NCBI GenBank assembly: GCA_003523185.1
Contig: DPGN01000009.1
Coordinates: 1 to 7,106 of the forward strand
Length of the DNA stretch: 7,106 nt
From: Halieaceae bacterium
GTDB taxonomy: Bacteria > Pseudomonadota > Gammaproteobacteria > Pseudomonadales > Halieaceae
Direction: 5' to 3'
Part shown: one piece after another, positions 1 to 5,688 of the stretch
How the letters are laid out: each line of letters begins with the position of its first letter
Position numbering within the stretch: the first letter of the stretch is position 1
Translations under genes and position numbers: made by a program
Notes under the pieces: model-generated
Databases searched by the model: none
What the model saw: the letters and a program-made list of their open reading frames with translations, nothing else
What the model was told of the DNA's origin: nothing

Positions 1-761
1 TTGATACGCGGTATGTCCTGCAACTTAAGACCTTGTTTTTCGGCATGTTGCCGCGCAAACCGTTCGCTTGCGAGAACAATGCAGGCCGCGCCATCCGTAA
101 TCTGACCGCAGTCGAGTTTCCGTACTCGTCCCTCGATGATCGGGTTTAGTGTTTCATCACCACTGAAACTACCTTCGGCGAACTGCCAAGCACGTGTTTG
201 CGCATTCTCGTTCAACTTCGCATTGGCAAAGTTGATTTCGGCTATCTGAGTTAAATGATCATCTCGAATACCGTAACGCTGGTCATATTCCTTGGTAATC
301 AGATCGAACATAAACGGCCAGGGAAAGTCACAGCTGAGCGCCTCGTGCCCTTGCCAGGTTGCCGCGCCTAAATACTCGGCACCGGTTTTACCACTCACAT
401 TTCGCATGAGCTCAAGCCCAACCACACAGGCAGTCTCATAATGACCCGCCTCGATGTCGCGCATCGCACCGAGAATCGCCATTGACCCGGACGCACACGC
501 CGCTTCGTGCCGAGACGTCGGCAACATTGCAAGTTCAGGGAATACTTGGCCGAAAAAGCCCCCGATCAGACCCTGACCAGCGAAGAGATCGGCAACAAAA
601 TTTCCTACATGACCGACCTCAATCTGGGCAGGTTCGATACCTGCATCCCTGATTCCATCGGTCAGTGCCTCGGCAAACATGTCATACACTTCAAGGCCTT
701 CGCGCGCCCAATTGCGCGAAAAGTCCGTCTGACTGCCACCTAGAATGTATATGTGAGACAT
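1..761 (-). CDS. Thiolase-family acyltransferase, 3' end beyond the window
   Basis: The reading frame is open from an ATG at 761 to the window edge, giving 253 residues with no stop. It begins MSHIYILGGSQTDFSRNW, a usual thiolase N-terminus. The nucleophile motif is HEAACASGSMA with the likely catalytic Cys89, the place where thiolases are acylated. The text GHVGNF near residue 51 and the ITDGAAC segment near residue 228 also fit the family. The divergent N-half resembles the SCP-x/acetyl-CoA acetyltransferase-like branch more than FadA or PhaA, so the substrate cannot be named. The second-half His and Cys motifs lie outside the window. An AAGG ribosome site precedes the ATG by about 9 nt; a GTG directly upstream is in frame but less likely. 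No frameshift is seen. The gene has its own promoter and is separated from the lipoprotein gene by a terminator. Family call is secure; the precise reaction (thiolysis or condensation of acyl-CoA) is inferred. Confidence 0.87.
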   Translation of the reverse strand, partial: MSHIYILGGSQTDFSRNWAREGLEVYDMFAEALTDGIRDAGIEPAQIEVGHVGNFVADLFAGQGLIGGFFGQVFPELAMLPTSRHEAACASGSMAILGAMRDIEAGHYETACVVGLELMRNVSGKTGAEYLGAATWQGHEALSCDFPWPFMFDLITKEYDQRYGIRDDHLTQIAEINFANAKLNENAQTRAWQFAEGSFSGDETLNPIIEGRVRKLDCGQITDGAACIVLASERFARQHAEKQGLKLQDIPRI

Positions 762-798
762 CACAACGCACCTTAAATGCTATTTTTCAGTTATGTGT

Positions 799-826
799 AC
801 CATAGGATCCCACTACCCGCTGTCAA
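799..826 (-). promoter_or_regulatory. Sigma-70 type promoter of the thiolase gene
   Basis: On the minus strand a perfect -35 TTGACA (826-821) is followed after 16 nt by TATGGT (804-799), a 4/6 match to the -10 consensus. Transcription would start near 792, leaving a leader of about 30 nt with the AAGG ribosome site before the ATG at 761. Placement between an upstream terminator and the gene supports the call. No operator is recognised. Confidence 0.55.
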
Positions 827-901
827 CCAGTGTGTGCAAATTACGTAAGAGTGCTATCGACGTCTGAGCAAACAGAAGCTCCAATGACCCATGGGCCGAG
901 C

Positions 902-926
902 AAAAAAAACCCGGCTCATGCCGGGC
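902..926 (-). terminator. Intrinsic terminator of the lipoprotein gene
   Basis: On the minus strand the stem CCCGGC / GCCGGG (925-920 with 915-910) closes a 4-nt ATGA loop and is followed by eight T residues (909-902). It begins about 24 nt after the TAG stop at 952-950. This is a canonical Rho-independent terminator and isolates the lipoprotein gene from the thiolase gene. Confidence 0.9.
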
Positions 927-949
927 TTTAGTTTTAAGTGTGAGAGTCA

Positions 950-1765
950 CTACATGGAGTCAGCGACATAAATAGCGCGCCCATCAAAAATAGCTTCCTC
1001 TTGACACGTGGCTATGGCGGCAAAGGTCTCTGCCAAACCTGAAGCCATGAATGCGGCATTTCCTGCCTGACGTTCTGCTTCAGTTTCCCAAGAGTTAAAC
1101 CATACGTAGTCCGCCTCCAAACCTTCAGGAAACTCGAATTGTGGTGTCATTAGTCCCCACCAATAACTACCTTTTCCACTATCAGCTTCATAAGTATCTA
1201 CCCAAGCATTAAACGTCGCACCTGCTGCAGCTAAATCGGCATCGCCCATGCCCTCGTTATATTCACAGAAGATATAACCCGTCACGCCTGTACCGGATGA
1301 GCTCTGAACCGATGGCTGACGCATTGGATTAGGCGTCCACCCAAATGCGTTGTTTCCGTCGTAACTAAAGATGCCCTCGGAAGTAGAGAGCCAGTCCGCT
1401 TCATAACGTTCGGCCCAGATTGTCCATGCAGAATCTCGAGCTTCCAACGTCGGCCATACCATGAGCCACATAAAGTCATAATTTTCATTATCTAACCGAG
1501 GGGTAATAACCGCCGCATAGTTAAGCTCCATGCCGGCTTCGTCAACAATAGCGGCCCATCGGTCCGTATGTTCCTTCAGCGCTTCGTCAGAAAAATTAGC
1601 CTCTTTTGAATGCCAGACATATTCGACCATCGCGGGCACAGAGGAGGCACTGCTCTCAACGGCAGGCTCTGACGCCATCGCCACCTCATCAGTCGCGTTG
1701 GTAGCTGAATCAGAACCGCAGGCTGCCAAAAATAAAAAAATGCTCAAACTCAAAACGTACTTCAT
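950..1765 (-). CDS. Uncharacterised Trp-rich lipoprotein with two related domains
   Basis: A 271-residue product. The start is the ATG at 1765, because GGAG lies 7 nt upstream; an in-frame TTG at 1771 would leave almost no spacing. The N-terminus MKYVLSLSIFLFLAACGSDS is a type II signal peptide with lipobox LAAC, Cys16 being the lipidated residue. Gly/Ser rather than Asp follows, which suggests outer-membrane sorting. After an Ala/Ser/Glu-rich tether (17-46) there are two similar segments, about 47-143 and 163-268. Both carry TP(R/Q), then an acidic stretch, D(F/Y)xW, a Trp with a T two residues later, and ExR. Trp is abundant (13). Cys167 and Cys254 occur only in the second copy and could form a disulfide. 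The pattern is reminiscent of duplicated alpha/beta dimeric-barrel (ferredoxin-like) proteins, but I do not recognise the family and assign no function. It is a single-gene transcript bounded by its own putative promoter and a terminator. Confidence 0.85.
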   Translation of the reverse strand: MKYVLSLSIFLFLAACGSDSATNATDEVAMASEPAVESSASSVPAMVEYVWHSKEANFSDEALKEHTDRWAAIVDEAGMELNYAAVITPRLDNENYDFMWLMVWPTLEARDSAWTIWAERYEADWLSTSEGIFSYDGNNAFGWTPNPMRQPSVQSSSGTGVTGYIFCEYNEGMGDADLAAAGATFNAWVDTYEADSGKGSYWWGLMTPQFEFPEGLEADYVWFNSWETEAERQAGNAAFMASGLAETFAAIATCQEEAIFDGRAIYVADSM

Positions 1766-1789
1766 GTTCAATCTCCACTTGGGTGTTTT

Positions 1790-1817
1790 TATGTACCAAA
1801 TCTGACCAAACCGGCAA
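1790..1817 (-). promoter_or_regulatory. Candidate promoter of the lipoprotein gene
   Basis: On the minus strand TTGCCG (1817-1812, 4/6 match) and TACATA (1795-1790, 3/6 match) are 16 nt apart. Transcription would start near 1783, just before the GGAG ribosome site of the gene starting at 1765. The elements are weak, which would fit a promoter needing an activator. Another perfect TTGACA at 1903-1898 lacks a usable -10. Confidence 0.3.
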
Positions 1818-1831
1818 CGGGTCCCCCGGCT

Positions 1832-1847
1832 TTCCTAAATCTAGGAA
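1832..1847 (-). promoter_or_regulatory. Palindrome upstream of the lipoprotein gene, possible operator
   Basis: The inverted repeat TTCCTA-N4-TAGGAA has two perfect 6-bp arms. Its centre is about 57 nt upstream of the inferred transcription start, a position typical of an activator site. The regulator is not identifiable from the sequence. It could also form a small RNA hairpin if transcription starts further upstream, and it abuts a GC-rich stem at 1808-1832. Confidence 0.35.
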
Positions 1848-1921
1848 GGTATTTGCAAATCACCAAAATTTTTTGACATGAGTTTGGATTCAGCGCGTGT
1901 CAAATCAGGAGCGTTGAAATG

Positions 1922-1951
1922 AAAAAACCACCCGATGGATGGCTTTTTTTT
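1922..1951 (-). terminator. Intrinsic terminator of tRNA-Lys
   Basis: It starts 4 nt after the CCA end of the tRNA. On the minus strand, A-rich DNA and GCCATCC (1943-1937) pair across a 3-nt ATC loop with GGGTGGT (1933-1927), then run into six T residues (1927-1922). Including the A-T pairs the stem is about 13 bp with two G-U pairs. The opposite strand also ends in T residues, so it could act in both directions. Confidence 0.85.
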
Positions 1952-1955
1952 GAGA

Positions 1956-2031
1956 TGGTGGGTCGTGCTGGGTTCGAACCAGCGACCAATTGGTTAAAAG
2001 CCAACTGCTCTACCGACTGAGCTAACGACCC
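1956..2031 (-). tRNA. tRNA-Lys (anticodon UUU)
   Basis: A complete 76-nt tRNA with encoded CCA. The acceptor stem GGGTCGT pairs with ACGACCC. The D arm is GCTC-AGTCGGTA-GAGC, the anticodon arm GTTGG-CTTTTAA-CCAAT carries anticodon TTT at 1998-1996, and the T arm holds GTTCGAA with CTGG/CCAG stem ends. It differs from E. coli tRNA-Lys as I remember it at only a few positions. It decodes AAA and AAG. In E. coli a cluster starting with a tRNA-Lys gene also follows cpoB, so the linkage is conserved. Confidence 0.98.
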
Positions 2032-2055
2032 GAAAACTGGTGCAAGAGGGCGCGT

Positions 2056-2083
2056 ATCCTACGGTTTACGCGCGAAAAATCAA
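2056..2083 (-). promoter_or_regulatory. Candidate stable-RNA promoter for tRNA-Lys
   Basis: On the minus strand TTGATT (2083-2078) and TAGGAT (2061-2056) are 16 nt apart, each a 4/6 match. They are followed by a GC-rich discriminator CGCGCCC, the feature that makes stable-RNA promoters sensitive to ppGpp. Initiation near 2049 would give a leader of about 18 nt before the mature tRNA end at 2031. Confidence 0.5.
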
Positions 2084-2158
2084 GCCCTGAAAATTACGGT
2101 CCCGTGTCGTGTGTTTGCACGTAATAAAACCAGTGGGACAAAGCCGCAGAAACACGAA

Positions 2159-2179
2159 GACGAGCAATAACTCCTCGTC
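2159..2179 (-). other. Weak hairpin downstream of cpoB
   Basis: GACGAG (2179-2174) and CTCGTC (2164-2159) form a 6-bp stem around a 9-nt loop, starting 12 nt after the cpoB stop. What follows is TTCGTGTTT rather than a clean T tract. It may stabilise the 3' end of the operon mRNA or act as a poor terminator. No better terminator is seen before the tRNA. Confidence 0.35.
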
Positions 2180-2191
2180 GCAGAACTCTTC

Positions 2192-3025
2192 TCAATCAAG
2201 GCCATCTAGAAAGTCCTTGGCCAATTGGGCCGCGGGATGTTGTTCCGAACCATAGTCGGCAATGACTTGGTTGAGGTACTCCTTCGATCGATCTATGTTG
2301 CCCTTTAGTGCGTGGACTCGGCCCAGCTTGTAAAGCGCATCGGGGACCTTACGGTCGTTAGGATATTGATCCAGCAACAACTGGAAATTCTGACGCGCCG
2401 ACTCTGGGTCAACAGGCTCAATAACAAGATACAGCTCACCGAGCCAGTAGTGCGCATTCGGCGCAAATCGACCGAATGGATAACTGGCCAGGAAGGTATT
2501 AAACGCGTCAACTGCCGCCTCAAACTGTCGCTCTCTTACCAAGCCATACGCTGACTGGTACGCCTCGCGCTCACCCGGCTGTACCTCGGCCACCGCCACT
2601 GGCACCACTGGTGACAGCACACTGTCATCGGGAGCTGGGCTATCCGTTTCCTGATCGCCTTCGATGACAGCCGATGGATCGAATGTCCCGATGGCCGCTA
2701 AACGTCGATCCACCTCAACGTAGCGTTCGAGAGACTGATCTTGCAGACGCATGAGTAGACTGGCCTGCTCTTCTACCAGTCCATTCAGCCGACGGATTTC
2801 TTCCTCTAGTTGCTGAACCCGAAGCGCAAGCGAACGCGAGTCCGTTGATGATAATGGAAGAGGCTGACTGCCGGTGAAGTCAGTAGAGGTGTCCGCCTGC
2901 ACGTAAGGAAGCACTGCCGCCTGCTCGGCCACGGGCTCAACAGTGGTTACTTGAGCCACACTCGCCGATGCCCAAACAAAAAAGCCGGCGACAAGCGCCG
3001 GCTTTGTAACTCGTCGAGGAAACAT
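2192..3025 (-). CDS. cpoB: Cell division coordinator CpoB (YbgF), TPR protein
   Basis: A 277-residue periplasmic protein, close to the 263 residues of E. coli CpoB. It has a Sec signal peptide (1-24, cleavage likely at ASVA|Q), a variable segment, and a coiled coil at about 64-110 (RVQQLEEEIRRL and following heptads) that trimerises family members. An acidic linker follows, then a TPR domain from about 155 to the end (YWLGELYL, ALYKLGRVHALKG, ending AAQLAKDFLDGL). In E. coli CpoB binds TolA and the PBP1B-LpoB complex and couples peptidoglycan synthesis to outer-membrane constriction. The ATG lies 6 nt after the pal stop. The only good ribosome-site match, GGAG in the last codons of pal, is about 15 nt away, so translation probably depends on coupling to pal. 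Codons 7-16 contain a terminator-like hairpin, listed separately. Confidence 0.95.
   Translation of the reverse strand: MFPRRVTKPALVAGFFVWASASVAQVTTVEPVAEQAAVLPYVQADTSTDFTGSQPLPLSSTDSRSLALRVQQLEEEIRRLNGLVEEQASLLMRLQDQSLERYVEVDRRLAAIGTFDPSAVIEGDQETDSPAPDDSVLSPVVPVAVAEVQPGEREAYQSAYGLVRERQFEAAVDAFNTFLASYPFGRFAPNAHYWLGELYLVIEPVDPESARQNFQLLLDQYPNDRKVPDALYKLGRVHALKGNIDRSKEYLNQVIADYGSEQHPAAQLAKDFLDGLD
2974..3005 (-). terminator. Terminator-like hairpin inside the cpoB signal-peptide codons
   Basis: On the minus strand AAAGCCGGCG (3005-2996) pairs perfectly with CGCCGGCTTT (2990-2981) around a 5-nt CTTGT loop, and the transcript continues as TTTGTTT. This is a 10-bp GC-rich stem with six consecutive T residues at its end, the layout of a Rho-independent terminator. 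It starts 21 nt into cpoB, just beyond the footprint of a ribosome on the start codon. The same bases encode KPALVAGFF. By position it could end pal transcripts when cpoB is not translated; whether it works is unproven. Confidence 0.6.
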
Positions 3026-3031
3026 AACGTC

Positions 3032-3598
3032 TTACTTGATCTCCACGCGTCGATTCTTCATCCAGCTAGACTCGCCTGAACCGTAGGCCACTGGATTTTC
3101 CTCGCCATAACTGATGGTTTCGATGCGATAAGCAGGAACACCACTGGCTACCATGTAATCACGCACCGCATTAGCACGACGCTCACCCAAAGCTAAGTTG
3201 TACTCTCGCGTGCCACGCTCATCCGTATGGCCCTCAAGTCGAACATTCCCGCTATCGGCCATCATGAGAGCCACGTGTGCATCGATGGCAGCACGCGCGT
3301 CATCACTCAGTGATGAACTATCGTAATCGAAGTAGAAAACACTACCTGCGGCGGAAGCAGCGTCCATTAGACGACGCTTCTCTTCGCGCTTTTCCGCCAT
3401 CATCATGGCTTTCTCTTTTTCAATTGCTCGCTGCTCGGCAGCTGCAGCCTCAGCCGCTGCGGCTTGCTCTGCAGCCGCACGTTCAGCCGCAGCCTGCGCT
3501 GCAGCTTCTTCCTTAGCAGCATTGCTTGAGCACGCGCTCACTAATGCAGCCATCAAAACAGCAGCAGCAGCTTTCCCCAAAGTATTTTTCGTTGTCAT
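3032..3598 (-). CDS. pal: Peptidoglycan-associated lipoprotein Pal
   Basis: 188 residues from the ATG at 3598, chosen because AGGA sits 8 nt upstream and the signal peptide MTTKNTLGKAAAAVLMAALVSAC starts there; the frame is open for another 20 codons upstream but these give no sensible signal. Lipobox LVSAC places the lipid on Cys23, with Ser at +2 for outer-membrane sorting. Residues 27-80 form an Ala/Glu/Gln/Lys-rich, probably helical linker longer than that of E. coli Pal (173-residue precursor). The OmpA-like domain spans 86-188 with FDYDS, GHTDERGTREYN (122-134 region; Asp126 and Arg140-141 fit the diaminopimelate-binding site) and NRRVEI at the end. Pal anchors the outer membrane to peptidoglycan and binds TolB. 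It lies 87 nt after tolB with no clear promoter between, so it is cotranscribed. Confidence 0.96.
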   Translation of the reverse strand: MTTKNTLGKAAAAVLMAALVSACSSNAAKEEAAAQAAAERAAAEQAAAAEAAAAEQRAIEKEKAMMMAEKREEKRRLMDAASAAGSVFYFDYDSSSLSDDARAAIDAHVALMMADSGNVRLEGHTDERGTREYNLALGERRANAVRDYMVASGVPAYRIETISYGEENPVAYGSGESSWMKNRRVEIK

Positions 3599-3685
3599 GG
3601 CGTGTTTCCTACACAGGTTTTTTGAATACTGCCCATAATGTAGCGCATATATGTCCATTTGTTGAACATGAAGGCTCTTTTTTCA

Positions 3686-4978
3686 TCATTGTTGCGGCAA
3701 CATGGGAGACCAAGCAGGCTCCTGCACGCTACCCGAGCGCGCCGGCAAGCTGAATTTAACTCCCCCATCCACAGCGACCGCACCGAGCACACTCCGCTCA
3801 CCACGCTTAGTCGCATAAATAACTAGCGATCCGTTGGGCGCAATACTGGGACTTTCATCCAGCGAAGTTTCAGTTAAAACAGTGAGTCGCTCAGTGACTA
3901 AATCGAAGACAGCAATGTGAAAACGTCCGTCTCGCTGATGCACCAGAGCTACGTTACGGCCGTCTTCAGCGACACGCGCTCGCGCGTTATATCGCCCCTC
4001 GAACGTCACCCGCTCGATCTTACCGGTAGCGAGTTCATAACGGTAAATCTGTGGACGACCACCGCGATCAGAGGTGAACAGGAGCGACTTACCGTCTGGC
4101 ATCCAGGTGGGTTCCGTATCGATGGCGTAATGGCGTGTCAGCCGGGTCAATGCTTTTGTCTCAAGATCCAAGAGATAGACATCAGGACTACCGTCCTTCG
4201 ATAAGACTAGCGCCATAAACCTGCCGTCGGGAGACCACACCGGCGAGTTGTTTAAGCCTTGAAAATTGGTCAATTGCTCGCGCTCACCAGTGGCGAGTAC
4301 TTGTCGATAAATCGCGGGGCGAGACGACTCAAAAGAGACATAGGCAACTTCTTTACCATCGGGTGACCAACTCGGTGCCAAGATGGGGTCGCGCCCTTCA
4401 AGAAGAACAATCGGACGGCGGCCATCGGCATCAGCAACGGTCAATCGATAGAAGTCTTTGCCCTCAGGATTACGTGTCACGGACACATAAATAAGCCGGG
4501 TCGCGAAAGCGCCGGGTATGCCTGTCAGCTTTTCATAAATCGCATCCGCTACGCCATGCGCCACCATGCGGGCCTCGGATTCGCTACCAACCACTTGGCC
4601 TGAGAACAACTCAATACCGCGCTCGACATCGTGAAGCGCGAAATCAACACGTAATTGCGTGCCCTTGCTGACCCGACCGATTACCAAATACCGCGTCGCG
4701 ATTGCTCGCCAGTCACGATAAAAAATGTCCGCTTTCGATGTCGGTAGACTCAACATGTCACGGCGGCTGACGGGACTAAACTGACCACTGCGTGCAAGGT
4801 CGGAATCGATAATCTGTGCAAAGTCGACGGGCGATGTACCCAGGCCATCCCAGGCGAAGGGAGCAATTGCGATCGAGGTTGGATTATCGATGCCGCGCGT
4901 CACCTGAATCTCGAGTTGCCCCCACGCAAGAGACGAACACATCAGGCTTAACAAAAGGAGGGTTATGCGCTGTGCCAT
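3686..4978 (-). CDS. tolB: Tol-Pal system beta-propeller protein TolB
   Basis: 430 residues, the usual family length. A Sec signal peptide (1-20, cleavage after AWG) exposes QLEIQVTRG, the position of the TolA-binding N-terminal segment of mature TolB. The N-terminal alpha/beta domain runs to about residue 165 (IAIAPFAWDG, DIFYRDWRAIATRYLVIGRV). A C-terminal beta-propeller of PD40 repeats follows, with APSWSPDGKEVAYVS, NSPVWSPDGRFMAL, EPTWMPDGKSLLFTSD, a degenerate ARVAEDGRNVAL repeat and DESPSIAPNGSLVIYA. TolB works in the periplasm, holding Pal away from peptidoglycan until TolA pulls on it. It starts 2 nt after the tolA stop, with GAGG inside the last tolA codons as ribosome site at 7-8 nt. 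It ends with tandem TGA TGA stops. Confidence 0.98.
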   Translation of the reverse strand: MAQRITLLLLSLMCSSLAWGQLEIQVTRGIDNPTSIAIAPFAWDGLGTSPVDFAQIIDSDLARSGQFSPVSRRDMLSLPTSKADIFYRDWRAIATRYLVIGRVSKGTQLRVDFALHDVERGIELFSGQVVGSESEARMVAHGVADAIYEKLTGIPGAFATRLIYVSVTRNPEGKDFYRLTVADADGRRPIVLLEGRDPILAPSWSPDGKEVAYVSFESSRPAIYRQVLATGEREQLTNFQGLNNSPVWSPDGRFMALVLSKDGSPDVYLLDLETKALTRLTRHYAIDTEPTWMPDGKSLLFTSDRGGRPQIYRYELATGKIERVTFEGRYNARARVAEDGRNVALVHQRDGRFHIAVFDLVTERLTVLTETSLDESPSIAPNGSLVIYATKRGERSVLGAVAVDGGVKFSLPARSGSVQEPAWSPMLPQQ

Positions 4979-4980
4979 AC

Positions 4981-5688
4981 CTAATACCTCAGATCTTCTG
5001 GCTTGAATCGTAGGGGAAAGCGTCGAAAGTATCGCTCGAAATCGGAAATAGACAAGACTGTGACCTCCGGGAAGCGCGTCACGCGCTCAACGGCAGCAAT
5101 CGCACTGCGGTCAAATGCCGTACTTCCACTACTGCTGGATATCGAGATACCGACGACTTCACCCGTGGGTACCAAGCTAATGATGAGCAGCACCTCCATG
5201 CCGTTTCTCGCCGACGGCGGACGTCTCCAATTCTGAGTGATTCGCGCCTGCATTAATCCGGCAACCTGCTGAACCTCATTAACTTCCTCGTTGGGCACTT
5301 GCTCATCGGCATCCGGTAAATCTTCAAAGCCTGCCATCAACTCGCGTTGCAGCTTCGCAAGTCGCTCCTCCCGAGATACCTCAGGCGTAGACTCGGGCTG
5401 CTCAACGATGGGCTCAGCTGGTGGCGCCTCGACCTGTGGCGCAGGCGTAGGCGCGGGCTTTGGTTCGGGTTTCGGCTCTACCGCCTTCGGTTTGGGTTTG
5501 GGTTTGGTTTTGGGCTGTGGTTTTGGCTTAGACAACGAGACCAATGATGCCTGAACTACCTGTGGCTGCGCAGTGATGGTCGGCGAAGCAGTCGTCCAGC
5601 CACCTTCAAGGGCAAAAACGAACAGGAGATGAACCAGTACCGCAACGAGCGCCGGAATTCCGAAAATGAGTAAACGATCTGAGTTCAC
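4981..5688 (-). CDS. tolA: TolA, short form with Pro/Lys-rich linker
   Basis: 235 residues against 421 in E. coli. It starts with GTG at 5688, sharing its G with the TAG stop of tolR, with GAGG 5 nt upstream. Domain I is a single membrane helix (about 6-27) with His20, equivalent to His22 of E. coli; the Ser four residues before it in E. coli (Ser18) is Ala16 here. Domain II (about 35-139) is not the usual Ala-rich helix but a run of KP and EP dipeptides (54-84) and an acidic part with a short predicted helix (105-120). Domain III (about 140-235) is a TonB/TolA C-terminal fold: ITQNWRRPPSA, PTGEVV, SSSGSTAFDRSAIAAV and RFPLRFKPEDLRY. TolA transmits TolQR energy to TolB-Pal and recruits CpoB. 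The linker makes TonB a lookalike, but the position between tolR and tolB settles the call. Confidence 0.95.
   Translation of the reverse strand: MNSDRLLIFGIPALVAVLVHLLFVFALEGGWTTASPTITAQPQVVQASLVSLSKPKPQPKTKPKPKPKAVEPKPEPKPAPTPAPQVEAPPAEPIVEQPESTPEVSREERLAKLQRELMAGFEDLPDADEQVPNEEVNEVQQVAGLMQARITQNWRRPPSARNGMEVLLIISLVPTGEVVGISISSSSGSTAFDRSAIAAVERVTRFPEVTVLSISDFERYFRRFPLRFKPEDLRY
5450..5532 (-). repeat. Low-complexity KP/EP-coding repeat in tolA
   Basis: An imperfect hexamer-like array (AAACCC / AAACCA units on the minus strand, clearest at 5488-5516) encodes alternating Lys-Pro and Glu-Pro of the TolA linker. Repeat purity is high enough at 5488-5516 that whole-unit gain or loss would stay in frame, so linker length may vary between strains. 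Confidence 0.7.

Noticed and set aside
507..743. Plus-strand 78-residue frame near the left end
   Set aside because: It is antisense to the thiolase frame, whose catalytic motif is intact across the same bases, and its product shows no recognisable features.
950..1771. TTG at 1771 as start of the lipoprotein
   Set aside because: The GGAG ribosome site would be about 2 nt from it, while the ATG at 1765 has ideal spacing.
1772..1870. Known riboswitch in front of the lipoprotein gene
   Set aside because: The paired GC stems prompted comparison with c-di-GMP, TPP and cobalamin cores as I remember them, but none of their conserved core sequences is present.
3420..3520. Hairpins and repeats in the GCAGC-rich stretch of pal
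   Set aside because: They follow from repeated Ala, Glu and Gln codons in the linker and lack a terminator-like T tract.
3405..3638. Ala-rich plus-strand frame opposite pal
   Set aside because: It arises from the GC-rich Ala/Glu codons of the Pal linker read in reverse and has no independent support.
3599..3658. 20-codon N-terminal extension of pal
   Set aside because: It would bury the lipoprotein signal peptide behind a non-signal sequence, and the ribosome site AGGA fits the ATG at 3598.
3637..3666. Possible promoter between tolB and pal (TTCAAC ... TACATT)
   Set aside because: Both hexamers match poorly and spacing is 18 nt. The 87-nt gap is compatible with simple cotranscription.
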